Of a DNA stretch of 64,000 nucleotides, positions 53,127-62,357 are shown in pieces. The DNA comes from an uncultured Aquimarina sp. (GTDB taxonomy: Bacteria > Bacteroidota > Bacteroidia > Flavobacteriales > Flavobacteriaceae). The notes under the pieces were generated by a model. That model worked only from the letters and a program-made list of their open reading frames with translations. It searched no databases and was not told the origin of the DNA. Numbering within the stretch: position 1 is the stretch's first letter; each line of letters starts with the position of its first letter. The position numbers and the translations under genes are program-made. The stretch spans positions 1 to 64,000 of the forward strand of contig CANMLW010000010.1 in NCBI GenBank assembly GCA_947498705.1, in the 5' to 3' direction.

Positions 53127-54383
53127 TTAATCCTTCCAGAAATCAGGAGGTGCACTTTTTCCATATTCTGTACAATCCCCGCAGCTTTTAGGGACGAAAT
53201 TAAACTCTGGTTTATCGAAATCTAACAACAAACTATGATATGAAAGACTATTTCCTACAACAACTATCCTAACTCTTTCCAAAAAATCTGTAAGAGTTTC
53301 ACGCATACTTTCTTTCATAGTAATAACTTCACACGGTTCTACATATCCAGGGTCTCCTTCTTCTAAGACATCTTCTCTATTAAAAAAAATTCGGTTTTCG
53401 GTAATAGAAGATACCTCAAAAATACCTACAACCGGTTCATTTTTATTACTTTCAGAAACTATATTCCCTGTAATAAACCCTGGCTGTACCTGAGAAAACA
53501 AACTTTCGGATTCTGAAAAAGTTTTGAGCTGTTCATAAAAGGCATGTGTTTCTAAGTTTTGAACAAATTGTCTTACCAAAATACTATATCTATCTTCCAG
53601 TCTTATATCATCTGCTTTTATAAAGTTTAATAAAAAAGAAACTACCTTTCCCTCTTCAAGATTATTTGTATTATTGATAAGAATCGAATTTGAGAAACTT
53701 GTAACATAACATGTCTTTAACTCTTCTGATCTTTCCACTAAGTCAAAGCCATAATTAATAAAAGGGTCTGGAACAATTTCTCCATTAACCTCAATATCAT
53801 ATTGACGCCAAAAAGGAGCATTATACCTGTAAGTTTCTTCATATTCATAACGGTAATAATTTGAATTGCCATTAGCACCAAAAGTGTTTACTATAATTGC
53901 AACACCTATTTCATTGTCATCATTTACAATTCTCCTTGTACTCACTTCTTGAATAGGTACTTCATCTGGTAAGTTCTCCTTTTCAGAAATATAAGATTTA
54001 CCATTTGCAGTTTTGATGGATAACTGGTATTCTCTACCAGCAACAATAGCAAATTCTTGCACAGATTGATATAATCCTGGAGATGTTTCCTCAAAAAGAT
54101 ATTCTACAGAACCATTTTCTATAACTTTTACCGCAGCATTTTCTTCCTTTACTGGTCCATCTTCTTCAAATTTAAATGTTCTTGACAACAAAACCTGATG
54201 ATGTTTAACTTCATTAGTTACCGTACTATTCACAACCAAATAATTCTCAAAATCCTCTAATTCTGCTTCGAATGGTTCTACACATCTTGAGAATATTATA
54301 CAAATCATAGATAAAACCAACACCTTGATTAATAAATCAACTTTTCTATAAGCAACTCTAGTATTCAAATCTACAATCATCAT
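53127..54383 (-). CDS. DUF4249 lipoprotein
   Basis: 418 residues. The signal region ends IIFSRC, the probable lipidation site. Residues about 35-330 carry DUF4249 hallmarks (EDFENYLVVNSTVTNEVKHH, VLLSRTFKFEEDGPVKEENA) and the C-terminus has a Cys cluster (PKSCGDCTEYG). DUF4249 proteins are encoded next to TonB receptors and are thought to be surface-exposed partners, like SusD, although the fold differs. The start codon overlaps the receptor's stop (TAATG on the minus strand), so translation is coupled. Confidence 0.88.
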   Translation of the reverse strand: MMIVDLNTRVAYRKVDLLIKVLVLSMICIIFSRCVEPFEAELEDFENYLVVNSTVTNEVKHHQVLLSRTFKFEEDGPVKEENAAVKVIENGSVEYLFEETSPGLYQSVQEFAIVAGREYQLSIKTANGKSYISEKENLPDEVPIQEVSTRRIVNDDNEIGVAIIVNTFGANGNSNYYRYEYEETYRYNAPFWRQYDIEVNGEIVPDPFINYGFDLVERSEELKTCYVTSFSNSILINNTNNLEEGKVVSFLLNFIKADDIRLEDRYSILVRQFVQNLETHAFYEQLKTFSESESLFSQVQPGFITGNIVSESNKNEPVVGIFEVSSITENRIFFNREDVLEEGDPGYVEPCEVITMKESMRETLTDFLERVRIVVVGNSLSYHSLLLDFDKPEFNFVPKSCGDCTEYGKSAPPDFWKD

Positions 54384-57154
54384 TAAAACTTAAAATTATA
54401 TGTAATCGATGGCACGGGTACAGAAAACACAGAACTTTTTAATCCTTTTACTTCTCCATCTTCGGTCACAAAAAACACTGACAAAGGGTTATTTCTTCCT
54501 AAAACATTATAAATAGAAATGGTCCAAAAGCTATGCCCCACTTTTTTACGTTTATGGCTACCTTCTATATTAAACCCAACATCCAATCGATAGTAATCTG
54601 GTATTCTAAATTTATTTCGTTCACTATAAACCGTAAAATCTGCTCCATTAAATGTAAAATTACCTACCGGAAATGTAACAGGCCTCCCTGTTTGATAAAC
54701 TATGTTACTAGACAGACTAAATCGTTTTGTAAATTTATAATTTAATACAGCACTAATATCATGAGGTTTATCGAAGTTTGACGGAAAAAATTCTCCTCCG
54801 TTTACTCGCTCTTCGGAGAACTGACTATCTAATTGAATTAATGATCGTGAATAAGTATACCCCAACCATCCATAAAGTTTTCCTTTCTGTTTTTTAAGTA
54901 GCAACTCTATTCCATAAGATTTACCTTTACCTTGTAAAACTTCGTTCTCGATATTTTCATTTAACAGGGTTTTTGCTCCTGTTTTAAAATCTAAAATATT
55001 TTTTGAGCGTTTATAAAAACTTTCTAAACTCACTTCATAAGTCGCTTCATTAAAATTCTTATAAAGTCCTAAAGAGTATTGTTGAGAACTTTGTGGTTTT
55101 ATATTAAGGTCCGATAATTTCCATGTATCTATTGGAGAAACAGTTGTATTATTAGATAAAGTATGGATAAACTGGTATGTTTTATTATAGGCCGCTTTGA
55201 TAGAAAAATCTTCTCCTAAAAGATATCTTCCTGCAACTCTTAACTCAGGTCCTCCATAGGTTTTAATAACTTCATTTTTACTAAAAGATATAGTATTTAC
55301 TATTGTATTTTCACTTTTAGGAACTCCTTCTCTAAAAACACTTTGTGTACTCTCACCCAATGCGTTAAACACAGAATAGCGTAAACCAGCCTCCATAGTA
55401 AATTTTTTAGTGATATCAACCTTTGTTGTTAAGAAAGCTGCTGATTCTAAAGCTTGTTCCTGATCAATAGAAAAAGGAGAAACAATTGATTGTGTACCTA
55501 TCGGTTTAATACTTCCTGGCTTTACAACATAATACTTGCTCGCAACTCCATAATCGAATTTTAGTTGGTCATTATACAAATATTTAAAATGAAACTTTAA
55601 TTCTGTTTCGTCTATACTATATCCTTGTTCGAAGCTGTCATTTGTTTCTCCTTCATATTCAATATTGAATTTATATTGACTATTTGACAAAGCAAGTTTT
55701 CCTGTATTTTTTTCGTTAAACCTGTAATTCCATCGTAAAGACAATGCTCTATTTTTATAAACGTACAAAGAATCGGATGTGATACTAAAATCATCTCTAC
55801 TCATATATGCAGTTGCTTCTATTTTAGAATTTTCTGTAATTTGATGATTATATTTTGCTACAATATCATAAAATGAAGCTCCGCTATCTTTAAGTGACTC
55901 TTCATCCAAATTGTTTAAAACCCAATTTGCATATGCTCCTCTACCTCCTATCAAAACACCTGCCTTTTCTTTTAGTACCGGAGCTTCAACAAGTACATTT
56001 CCTGTAACTGGACCTATAGAAACTTCTCCTTTAAACTTATCTGTACCTGCATCTTTGGTAGTTAAATCAAAAACCGAAGAAAGTCTTCCCCCGTATTCTG
56101 CAGGTATTCCATTTTTATAAATGTTTACATCTCCCAAAACAAAAGGGTTAAGCGCAGAAAATATCCCAAAAAAATGCTGTGGATTGTAAATAACTGCATC
56201 ATCTAACAAAATTAGGTTTTGATCTGATTTACCTCCTCTAACATTGTATCCAGAAGAACCTTCTCCAGCCGTTGTAATACCGGGTAATGTGGTCGCTACT
56301 TTTAATACATCTCTCTCCCCAAGTGCCAATGGAATATTTTTTGACTCTTCCACATCTATTTTAGTTCTCGTTGTTGTTTCTTCGACATTCTTATTCACTT
56401 CTGTTTGTAACACAACCTCCCCCAATTGCTCTATCTTTTCGAATAAAGAAATATTATAACTTCCATCATTGTATAGAAGTATTCTTTTAGTTTCGTGCTC
56501 CATCCCTATAGCATTATAGCCAATAACATTTTCTCCTTTAGGTAACTCTAACTCATAAAACCCATTACTATTAGACTGAATTCCAATATCATAACCATTT
56601 ACAACTATAATTACTCCTGATATTATTTTTCCTGTAACTGCATTAGTTATCGTTCCAGATAACCTATACTCTTGATTGGATGTACTTGTTGTTGCTTTTC
56701 CAATTCTGATAGTTTCAATAGATTTTTTTCTAGATATCCTTTTTTCTGTCGTAAAAATTGGGGCAATAACTTTATTTTCTTCTTTTGTGATCGAATTTCC
56801 ATCTCCATACTTTCCAAAAAAAGTATCTGGAAGAACATCATATACAATAGCATTTTGGGTTAAAACAATTTTCTGTTTATCAACAAAATAATAATTAATA
56901 ATTGTCTCTTTTAAAACCTCTTTCAAAACTTCTGATACTGGTGTATTCTTATAGTTTCCTGACAAGCCCTTATAATCCTCTAACCATGAATCAACAAAAT
57001 AAAAACGATATTGTGTTTGAGATTCAATTTGATTAAGTACTGATTTCAAATCAGAGTTTTCAAATGAAAGTGATATTAAAGATGATTTTTGCTGCGAACG
57101 CACTCCCAAAGTACATAATAGAACAATTAAAAAATAGTAATATTTATAATTCAT
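54383..57154 (-). CDS. TonB-dependent receptor with STN and carboxypeptidase-like domains
   Basis: 923 residues. After a signal peptide there is a secretin/TonB short N-terminal domain (LISLSFENSDLKSVLNQIES), then a carboxypeptidase-regulatory-like beta domain at about 165-235 (YRLSGTITNAVTGKIISGVI), a plug (NVRGGKSDQNLILLDDAVIY) and a 22-strand barrel ending in VPVPSITYNFKF. The STN domain hints at signalling through an anti-sigma factor, but none is next to it. The cargo is unknown. It overlaps the 254-residue gene upstream by 11 bases and the DUF4249 gene by one base. Confidence 0.92.
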   Translation of the reverse strand: MNYKYYYFLIVLLCTLGVRSQQKSSLISLSFENSDLKSVLNQIESQTQYRFYFVDSWLEDYKGLSGNYKNTPVSEVLKEVLKETIINYYFVDKQKIVLTQNAIVYDVLPDTFFGKYGDGNSITKEENKVIAPIFTTEKRISRKKSIETIRIGKATTSTSNQEYRLSGTITNAVTGKIISGVIIVVNGYDIGIQSNSNGFYELELPKGENVIGYNAIGMEHETKRILLYNDGSYNISLFEKIEQLGEVVLQTEVNKNVEETTTRTKIDVEESKNIPLALGERDVLKVATTLPGITTAGEGSSGYNVRGGKSDQNLILLDDAVIYNPQHFFGIFSALNPFVLGDVNIYKNGIPAEYGGRLSSVFDLTTKDAGTDKFKGEVSIGPVTGNVLVEAPVLKEKAGVLIGGRGAYANWVLNNLDEESLKDSGASFYDIVAKYNHQITENSKIEATAYMSRDDFSITSDSLYVYKNRALSLRWNYRFNEKNTGKLALSNSQYKFNIEYEGETNDSFEQGYSIDETELKFHFKYLYNDQLKFDYGVASKYYVVKPGSIKPIGTQSIVSPFSIDQEQALESAAFLTTKVDITKKFTMEAGLRYSVFNALGESTQSVFREGVPKSENTIVNTISFSKNEVIKTYGGPELRVAGRYLLGEDFSIKAAYNKTYQFIHTLSNNTTVSPIDTWKLSDLNIKPQSSQQYSLGLYKNFNEATYEVSLESFYKRSKNILDFKTGAKTLLNENIENEVLQGKGKSYGIELLLKKQKGKLYGWLGYTYSRSLIQLDSQFSEERVNGGEFFPSNFDKPHDISAVLNYKFTKRFSLSSNIVYQTGRPVTFPVGNFTFNGADFTVYSERNKFRIPDYYRLDVGFNIEGSHKRKKVGHSFWTISIYNVLGRNNPLSVFFVTEDGEVKGLKSSVFSVPVPSITYNFKF

Positions 57155-57881
57155 TTTCTAACACTGAAGGTTGAATAATTGTATCGAATAGTTTTTTCAT
57201 AAAAGCATCTGGATTTTCATTTTGTAAAATCCTATATTCTTTATAAAATGTTTTAATTTCTTTCTTTAGGTGAGGGTAAACTTTACTTATATCTGTTTTA
57301 GATTTTATATTCTGAAAACCTTCTTTAGCATTTAACACATACCAATTTTTTTTCCTAAACTTTACCAACAGTTTATCTTTTCCTGTCACATTTTCTATTC
57401 TGTTAACACGTGTAGCTTTATATTTTTTTAAAAGTTGAAAAGACTCTTTTTCCAGCAACAGCTCATAAAACCCATTTATTTTTCCATCTTCAATTTGTCT
57501 ATCAACCCTAATAAATTTATTTTCATCAATTGTAAACTTTTCAATCTTAGAACTTACCAATTGTAAAACCGAAAGAGAAGTGCCTTTTACTTCTATCAGT
57601 AATTTATCCGTCTCTAAATTGTATTTCATATGAAAATCATAGTATACCTGGCCATCGTAATAAATAGTTCCTAATAGAGATTTATCAGATTTAAAAAAAG
57701 CATGCTCTCCTTTATAAACTCTACCTGCCTCTCTATCTATATATTGAGTCCCATAATGCAATGCTAAATGATCATGGCCAATTACTTGATCAAACCATTT
57801 ATAATAGTCTTTCTCTTCCTGCCCGAAAAAAACAAATGGAAGTAGAAAAAAAATAAGTAGTTTGCTTTTAATAAATCCCTT
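57144..57881 (-). CDS. Secreted protein heading the TonB receptor operon
   Basis: 245 residues from the Met of MKGFIKSKLLIFFLLPFVFF, a signal peptide; an ATG at 57908 would add nine residues. The mature part is a beta-rich, LolA-like sequence (LGTIYYDGQVYYDFHMKYNL, LLIEVKGTSLSVLQLVSSKI, NGFYELLLEKESFQLLKKYK). I do not recognise a family. It overlaps the TonB receptor gene by 11 bases, so the two are translationally coupled and the protein probably works in the same system. Confidence 0.75.
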   Translation of the reverse strand, partial: KGFIKSKLLIFFLLPFVFFGQEEKDYYKWFDQVIGHDHLALHYGTQYIDREAGRVYKGEHAFFKSDKSLLGTIYYDGQVYYDFHMKYNLETDKLLIEVKGTSLSVLQLVSSKIEKFTIDENKFIRVDRQIEDGKINGFYELLLEKESFQLLKKYKATRVNRIENVTGKDKLLVKFRKKNWYVLNAKEGFQNIKSKTDISKVYPHLKKEIKTFYKEYRILQNENPDAFMKKLFDTIIQPSVLENEL

Positions 57882-57908
57882 CATAATTAAAATAAATATT
57901 GAATTCAT

Positions 57909-58434
57909 TTTGCTTTACATCGATTGTTACTATATCATTAAACTTTATCGTTAATAATACTACAGATACAAAGTCATAAAACTTTGTTCACTATCCTTCA
58001 TTATATTTATGAAATATTACTGTCAAAGAAGCATTAATGAAATATTAAAATTACATCTTTTTAACACTTCAATTACAACATCTTCAATTATGAGAGGGGG
58101 GATTTACGCAAAAACCGTATTTTATAAGGTTTTAACCACATAAATATAACTTTTATTTAACAGTATACAATAGATTATAGGAATTTATATCTCCAAAAAT
58201 TAGAGTAACTAATAAAATCTAAATAATATATCTCATAAAATAGTACTACAAGCCTATAAAAGGTACTATAGATATCTTCTTCAAGTGTTTTATAAAAACT
58301 TCAGGCTTTCAAATATTCAATTATGTCAATGAATACGAATACAATAGGAAAATTATTTAAATCAAGAAAAAACAGCTATTATTTAAATTTACTAGTTACC
58401 TTTAAGTTTTGTTTACTACTTTTATTGTAACTAC
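57909..58434. other. Long divergent intergenic region
   Basis: About 525 bases between the TonB receptor operon and the CBM9-like gene. It holds a six-G run at 58085-58092 and A/T-rich sequence. A 35-codon ORF at 58323-58430 (MSMNTNTIGKLFKSRKNSYY start, hydrophobic end) is not supported by any motif or partner. No clear promoter was found. Confidence 0.4.
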
Positions 58435-58449
58435 ATGACTCGGTTGTAC

Positions 58450-59217
58450 ATGAAAAAAATACTTTTCCTTTGTTTATTATTCTCTATTTTAGGCTCTATA
58501 CATAGTATTTGGGGACGTCTCTTTTTAACAAACACTAAACCGATCAAAACAGATCATCATATTATTGAAATAAAAAGAGCTGTTATTGTACCTAAAATAG
58601 ATGGAAAAATGAACGACCCGATATGGAAAAAGGTGATTTGGCATGGGTTTGATCAAAAATGGCAGGGCTCTCAGTACACGTTTAATGATTTTTTTGGAAG
58701 ATATAAGCTTGCCTGGACTCCAGAGGCTTTATATGTACTCGTAGAAATTAAAGATGATATTTTTTATGACGCCAACAAAGATCCATTACAGTTCTGGTGG
58801 AATGATGATAGTATTGAAATATTTATAGATGCTGATAATTCTGGAGGTAACCATCTAGATTCTAATACGGCTTTTGTATATAACATTGATTTTTATGGAA
58901 ACGTTGTTTCTAACGATCTCAACAAAAAACCAATATTTTTTAATAACCACATTACAACAAAACGTACAACTCAAAAAGATGTTACCGTATGGGAGTTTGA
59001 AATCTTACTTTATGACGACACCTATATAGAAGGGAATGTAAACGATCCAATACTATTAACAGCAGGTCAAAAAGCAGGGTTTGCAATTGCTTATAATGAT
59101 AACGATAATAGTCTACAAAGAGAAAACTTTATAGGCTCGGTTTTTATACCTGGTCAAGAAAAAAATACAAAACTCCAAAACGCTGATAATTTTGGCACTA
59201 TTATTTTAAAAGAATAA
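58450..59217 (+). CDS. CBM9-like secreted carbohydrate-binding protein
   Basis: 255 residues from the second Met (MKKILFLCLLFSILGSIHSI, a signal or anchor segment); an ATG at 58435 adds five residues. The rest is one CBM9-like domain: KIDGKMNDPIWKKVIWHGFD near the start, RYKLAWTPEALYVLVEIKDD, SIEIFIDADNSGGNHLDSNT and GFAIAYNDNDNSLQRENFIG. CBM9 modules bind reducing ends of polysaccharides. Four bases before the MFS transporter gene, it is probably part of a sugar-uptake unit with that gene. Confidence 0.85.
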   Translation: MKKILFLCLLFSILGSIHSIWGRLFLTNTKPIKTDHHIIEIKRAVIVPKIDGKMNDPIWKKVIWHGFDQKWQGSQYTFNDFFGRYKLAWTPEALYVLVEIKDDIFYDANKDPLQFWWNDDSIEIFIDADNSGGNHLDSNTAFVYNIDFYGNVVSNDLNKKPIFFNNHITTKRTTQKDVTVWEFEILLYDDTYIEGNVNDPILLTAGQKAGFAIAYNDNDNSLQRENFIGSVFIPGQEKNTKLQNADNFGTIILKE

Positions 59218-59221
59218 TTTA

Positions 59222-60376
59222 TTGAAAACAAAATTCTACATACTTCCGGTTATTATTATTTCTCAATTTTTTTGCACTTCGTTATGGTTTGCGGGCAATG
59301 CAGTAATTGATGAATTAGCTATTCATTTTAATGCCGGTTTTAACATTCTTGGATACTTAATTTCCTTTGTTCAATTTGGTTTTATTGTAGGTACACTAAC
59401 CTTTGCATTAATTACACTGGCAGATCGTTTTTCTCCTTCAAAAATTTTTCTAATTAGTGCAATACTTGGGGGTCTCTGTAACCTATCTATTTTGATACCA
59501 AATATTACAGTCTTCAACTTACTTACGGCTAGATTTGCTACTGGCTTTTTTCTGGCAGGAATTTATCCTATAGGTATGAAAATAGCTTCTGATTATTATA
59601 AGGGAAACCTCGGAAAAGCGCTAGGTTATCTCGTAGGAGCTTTAGTACTCGGGACTGCTATTCCTCATTTAATTAATCAATTTTCATGGAGTAATGACTA
59701 TAATGCTGTTATTATTAGCACCTCTATCTTATCCTTTATAGGTGGATTAGCCATGTGGAAATTTGTTCCTGATGGGCCTTATCGAAAATTGGTTTCTAAA
59801 TTTCAACTAGGAATGGCCATTCAACTTTTTTCTATTCCTAATTTTAGAAAAGCCGCCTTAGGATATTTTGGCCATATGTGGGAACTATATGCTTTTTGGG
59901 GGTTCATTCCTGTCATCCTAAAAACATACATACGCTCGCAATCTATACATATTGAGGTTTCTTTTTGGTCGTTTTTGATAATTGCTATTGGTGTTTTTTC
60001 TTGTATTCTAGGTGGTTTTATATCTTTAAAATCTGGAAGTAAAAAAGTAGCTTCTTTTTCCCTACTGATCTCAGGGATATTTTGTCTTATTTCTCCACTT
60101 TTATTTTTACTTCCGCCAAAATTGTTTTTAGCGGCACTCTGTGTATGGGGGATGGTCGTTATTTCTGATTCTCCTCAATTTTCAACAATGATTGCATTAG
60201 CTGCTCCACCAGACCTTAAAGGAACGGCATTAACTATTGCAAATTGCTTAGGCTTTGCTGTAACCATTGTTAGTATACAACTACTCTCCTATCTAGCAGA
60301 AGAAATAGACAATAGTTTATTATATATCTTTTTAGGTATTGGTCCTTTCCTAGGTCTATATGCTATACGTAAATAA
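59222..60376 (+). CDS. MFS transporter
   Basis: 384 residues from a TTG start, with twelve predicted membrane helices. The first-half loop ALITLADRFSPSKIFLISAI corresponds to the MFS A-motif in degenerate form. ARFATGFFLAGIYPIGMKIA is characteristic of anion/sugar MFS carriers. It lies four bases after the CBM9-like gene, so they form an operon. The substrate, perhaps a sugar, is unknown. A FecI/FecR pair and SusC receptor lie just beyond. Confidence 0.87.
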   Translation: MKTKFYILPVIIISQFFCTSLWFAGNAVIDELAIHFNAGFNILGYLISFVQFGFIVGTLTFALITLADRFSPSKIFLISAILGGLCNLSILIPNITVFNLLTARFATGFFLAGIYPIGMKIASDYYKGNLGKALGYLVGALVLGTAIPHLINQFSWSNDYNAVIISTSILSFIGGLAMWKFVPDGPYRKLVSKFQLGMAIQLFSIPNFRKAALGYFGHMWELYAFWGFIPVILKTYIRSQSIHIEVSFWSFLIIAIGVFSCILGGFISLKSGSKKVASFSLLISGIFCLISPLLFLLPPKLFLAALCVWGMVVISDSPQFSTMIALAAPPDLKGTALTIANCLGFAVTIVSIQLLSYLAEEIDNSLLYIFLGIGPFLGLYAIRK

Positions 60377-60398
60377 TAAAGAAAAGAACAACAAACAA

Positions 60399-60959
60399 TT
60401 AAGCTTTATCTTCAAAAATTGCCTCTCTAATTCGTGACATTGCCTTTGAGATATGGATTTCTACCGTTTTCACAGAAATATCCAAATACTCGGCTACTTC
60501 TTTATATTTAAGCCCTCGTAATTTGTTCAAAATAAAAGCTTCTTTACATTTTTTAGGTAGCTTTTCGATTTCTGACTTTACCCTAATCAAACGACTATTA
60601 ATGATATCTGTGTCTTCTTCAACAATAAAATCTAAGGCGTTTTTTCTAGTCAACTCTATATAATTAAGCTCTTTTTTATTTTTTTTATAACTATCGATTA
60701 ATTCATTATAACACGACTTATAAAGATAGTTTCTAATAGAAGAATTGATTTTCAGGTTTTCTTTGTTTTTCCAAATTTTAAGCATTACATTTTGAACAAT
60801 GTCCTCTGACTGTTGTTTATTATTTGACATGCTATAGATATAAGAGCAAAGTTCGTTATAATGCATTTCATACAAACGCCTATAAACAAATTCATTTCCT
60901 CTTTTTAGCTCTTCTATTTGAGTATCTCTATTAATATCTATCGTATTTATTTCCTGCAA
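60399..60959 (-). CDS. FecI-like ECF sigma factor
   Basis: 186 residues. Region 2 is at about 20-85 (EDIVQNVMLKIWKNKENLKI, SIRNYLYKSCYNELIDSYKK) and region 4 at about 120-175 (LPKKCKEAFILNKLRGLKYK, EVAEYLDISVKTVEIHISKA). It is of the Bacteroidota family that works with FecR-type anti-sigma factors. The anti-sigma gene lies on the opposite strand, 106 bases away, not downstream as in most FecI-FecR pairs. It should activate the SusC operon next to it. Confidence 0.9.
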   Translation of the reverse strand: MQEINTIDINRDTQIEELKRGNEFVYRRLYEMHYNELCSYIYSMSNNKQQSEDIVQNVMLKIWKNKENLKINSSIRNYLYKSCYNELIDSYKKNKKELNYIELTRKNALDFIVEEDTDIINSRLIRVKSEIEKLPKKCKEAFILNKLRGLKYKEVAEYLDISVKTVEIHISKAMSRIREAIFEDKA

Positions 60960-61065
60960 AAATAATTAACAAAAGCATTACATTATATTAAAAAAAAAAA
61001 AAATCAAAAAAATAGGGGTTTTATATTTTTAAAAAGTCATTAGTATATACATTTTTACAAGCTTC

Positions 61066-62232
61066 ATGAAAAAACACGAAGATTTAGAAATAAATCGAAT
61101 ACATAAGTACCTAAATAATGAGATGTCTGATCAGGAAGTATCAGAATTTGAAACATTACTAAAAGATAAAAATTATTTAGAAAAATTTAAAGAGTATGTA
61201 ATTACCAATCATTATATCCAAATGGGTAATAATGATTTTGATAATGAACAAGCTTTTTCCAAATTTCAAGTTCAGATCAAAAAAAATACTCGGTCTACCA
61301 AAGTTAGAAAAAATAAAACCTCTAGTTTTTTAAAGTATGCTGCAATTTTTGTTGGATTATTGGTAGCGGGAACGTCAACATATGTTTACCTAAATAGTAA
61401 AGACCCCAATCAAAACAACAATCAAATTACTCTACAACTAGATGATGAAGACCCAGAAATTCTTAAAGAAAACGAAGTTTTTAAAGAAATAAAAAGTAAA
61501 GAAGGTATCATCTTGGGCATTCAAGAAAATAACAAATTGGTCTATGATGTGAATGATGTTTCTAAGACACCTCCAAAAATTAATACTTTGACAGTTCCTT
61601 ACGGAAAGAAGTTTAAACTAGTATTAGCAGATGGAACAATTGTTAATGTTAATTCTGGAACCACCCTCAAATTTCCTTCACATTTTGTACCCGGCCAGCT
61701 TCGTGAGGTAGAATTATCTGGGGAAGCTTATTTTGAAGTTACGCGTAATGAAAAAGATGCTTTTATTGTATCAACCAATGGTATCAAGACCGAAGTTTTC
61801 GGAACAAAATTCAATGTTTCTTCTTATGCAAATGATATCTTCTCTGAAGTTGTTTTGGTAGAGGGTAGTGTCGGAGTTTTTAAAGAAAAATCAAGATTTG
61901 ATCCCACCACAGATCAAAAACTTAAACCACAACAAAAAGCTAGTCTTTCTAAATCTAAAAAAGAAGTACAGGTTTCGAATGTAGATTCCCAAAACTATAT
62001 TGCCTGGGTTGATGGTGTATTACTTTTCAAAAATGAAAAGTTTGAAAGTATTATGAAAAAATTGGAACGTTTTTATGACAAAAAAATAACTATTAATTAT
62101 CATAAGATTAAAGACGAAAAATTTACAGGTCAGTTTGATATAGAAAATATTGAAGATGTCCTAAATACTTTTAAAAGCAATACTTTTTTTAACGTAAATA
62201 TAAAAGGAAATGAAATAATTATAAACCCCTAA
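61066..62232 (+). CDS. FecR-family anti-sigma factor (FecR domain and DUF4974)
   Basis: 388 residues. The cytoplasmic N-terminus (DLEINRIHKYLNNEMSDQEV) binds the sigma factor; one membrane helix lies near 88-109. The periplasmic FecR domain (VPYGKKFKLVLADGTIVNVN, GEAYFEVTRNEKDAFIVSTN) is followed by DUF4974 (LFKNEKFESIMKKLERFYDK). It relays the state of a SusC-type receptor, via that receptor's STN domain, to the FecI-like sigma factor divergently encoded next to it. A terminator separates it from the susC gene. Confidence 0.92.
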   Translation: MKKHEDLEINRIHKYLNNEMSDQEVSEFETLLKDKNYLEKFKEYVITNHYIQMGNNDFDNEQAFSKFQVQIKKNTRSTKVRKNKTSSFLKYAAIFVGLLVAGTSTYVYLNSKDPNQNNNQITLQLDDEDPEILKENEVFKEIKSKEGIILGIQENNKLVYDVNDVSKTPPKINTLTVPYGKKFKLVLADGTIVNVNSGTTLKFPSHFVPGQLREVELSGEAYFEVTRNEKDAFIVSTNGIKTEVFGTKFNVSSYANDIFSEVVLVEGSVGVFKEKSRFDPTTDQKLKPQQKASLSKSKKEVQVSNVDSQNYIAWVDGVLLFKNEKFESIMKKLERFYDKKITINYHKIKDEKFTGQFDIENIEDVLNTFKSNTFFNVNIKGNEIIINP

Positions 62233-62275
62233 AATCTACAAAACCTATGCTCTAAGAACCACCCCCCCAAACAAA

Positions 62276-62307
62276 AAATCGAGAAACGCTGCAACATTTC
62301 TCGATTT
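62276..62307 (+). terminator. Hairpin between fecR and susC
   Basis: An 11-bp perfect stem AAATCGAGAAA / TTTCTCGATTT with a 10-base loop. It lies 44 bases past the FecR stop and 51 before the SusC ATG. It may end the fecR transcript or reduce read-through into susC. Confidence 0.7.
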
Positions 62308-62357
62308 AAAATACATGTAATTTAACAACAGTTCAATCATTAAATCATATTCAAAAT

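Noticed and set aside
58323..58430. 35-codon ORF in the divergent intergenic region
   Set aside because: No homology clue, no partner, unremarkable composition; chance ORFs of this length are expected in A/T-rich DNA.
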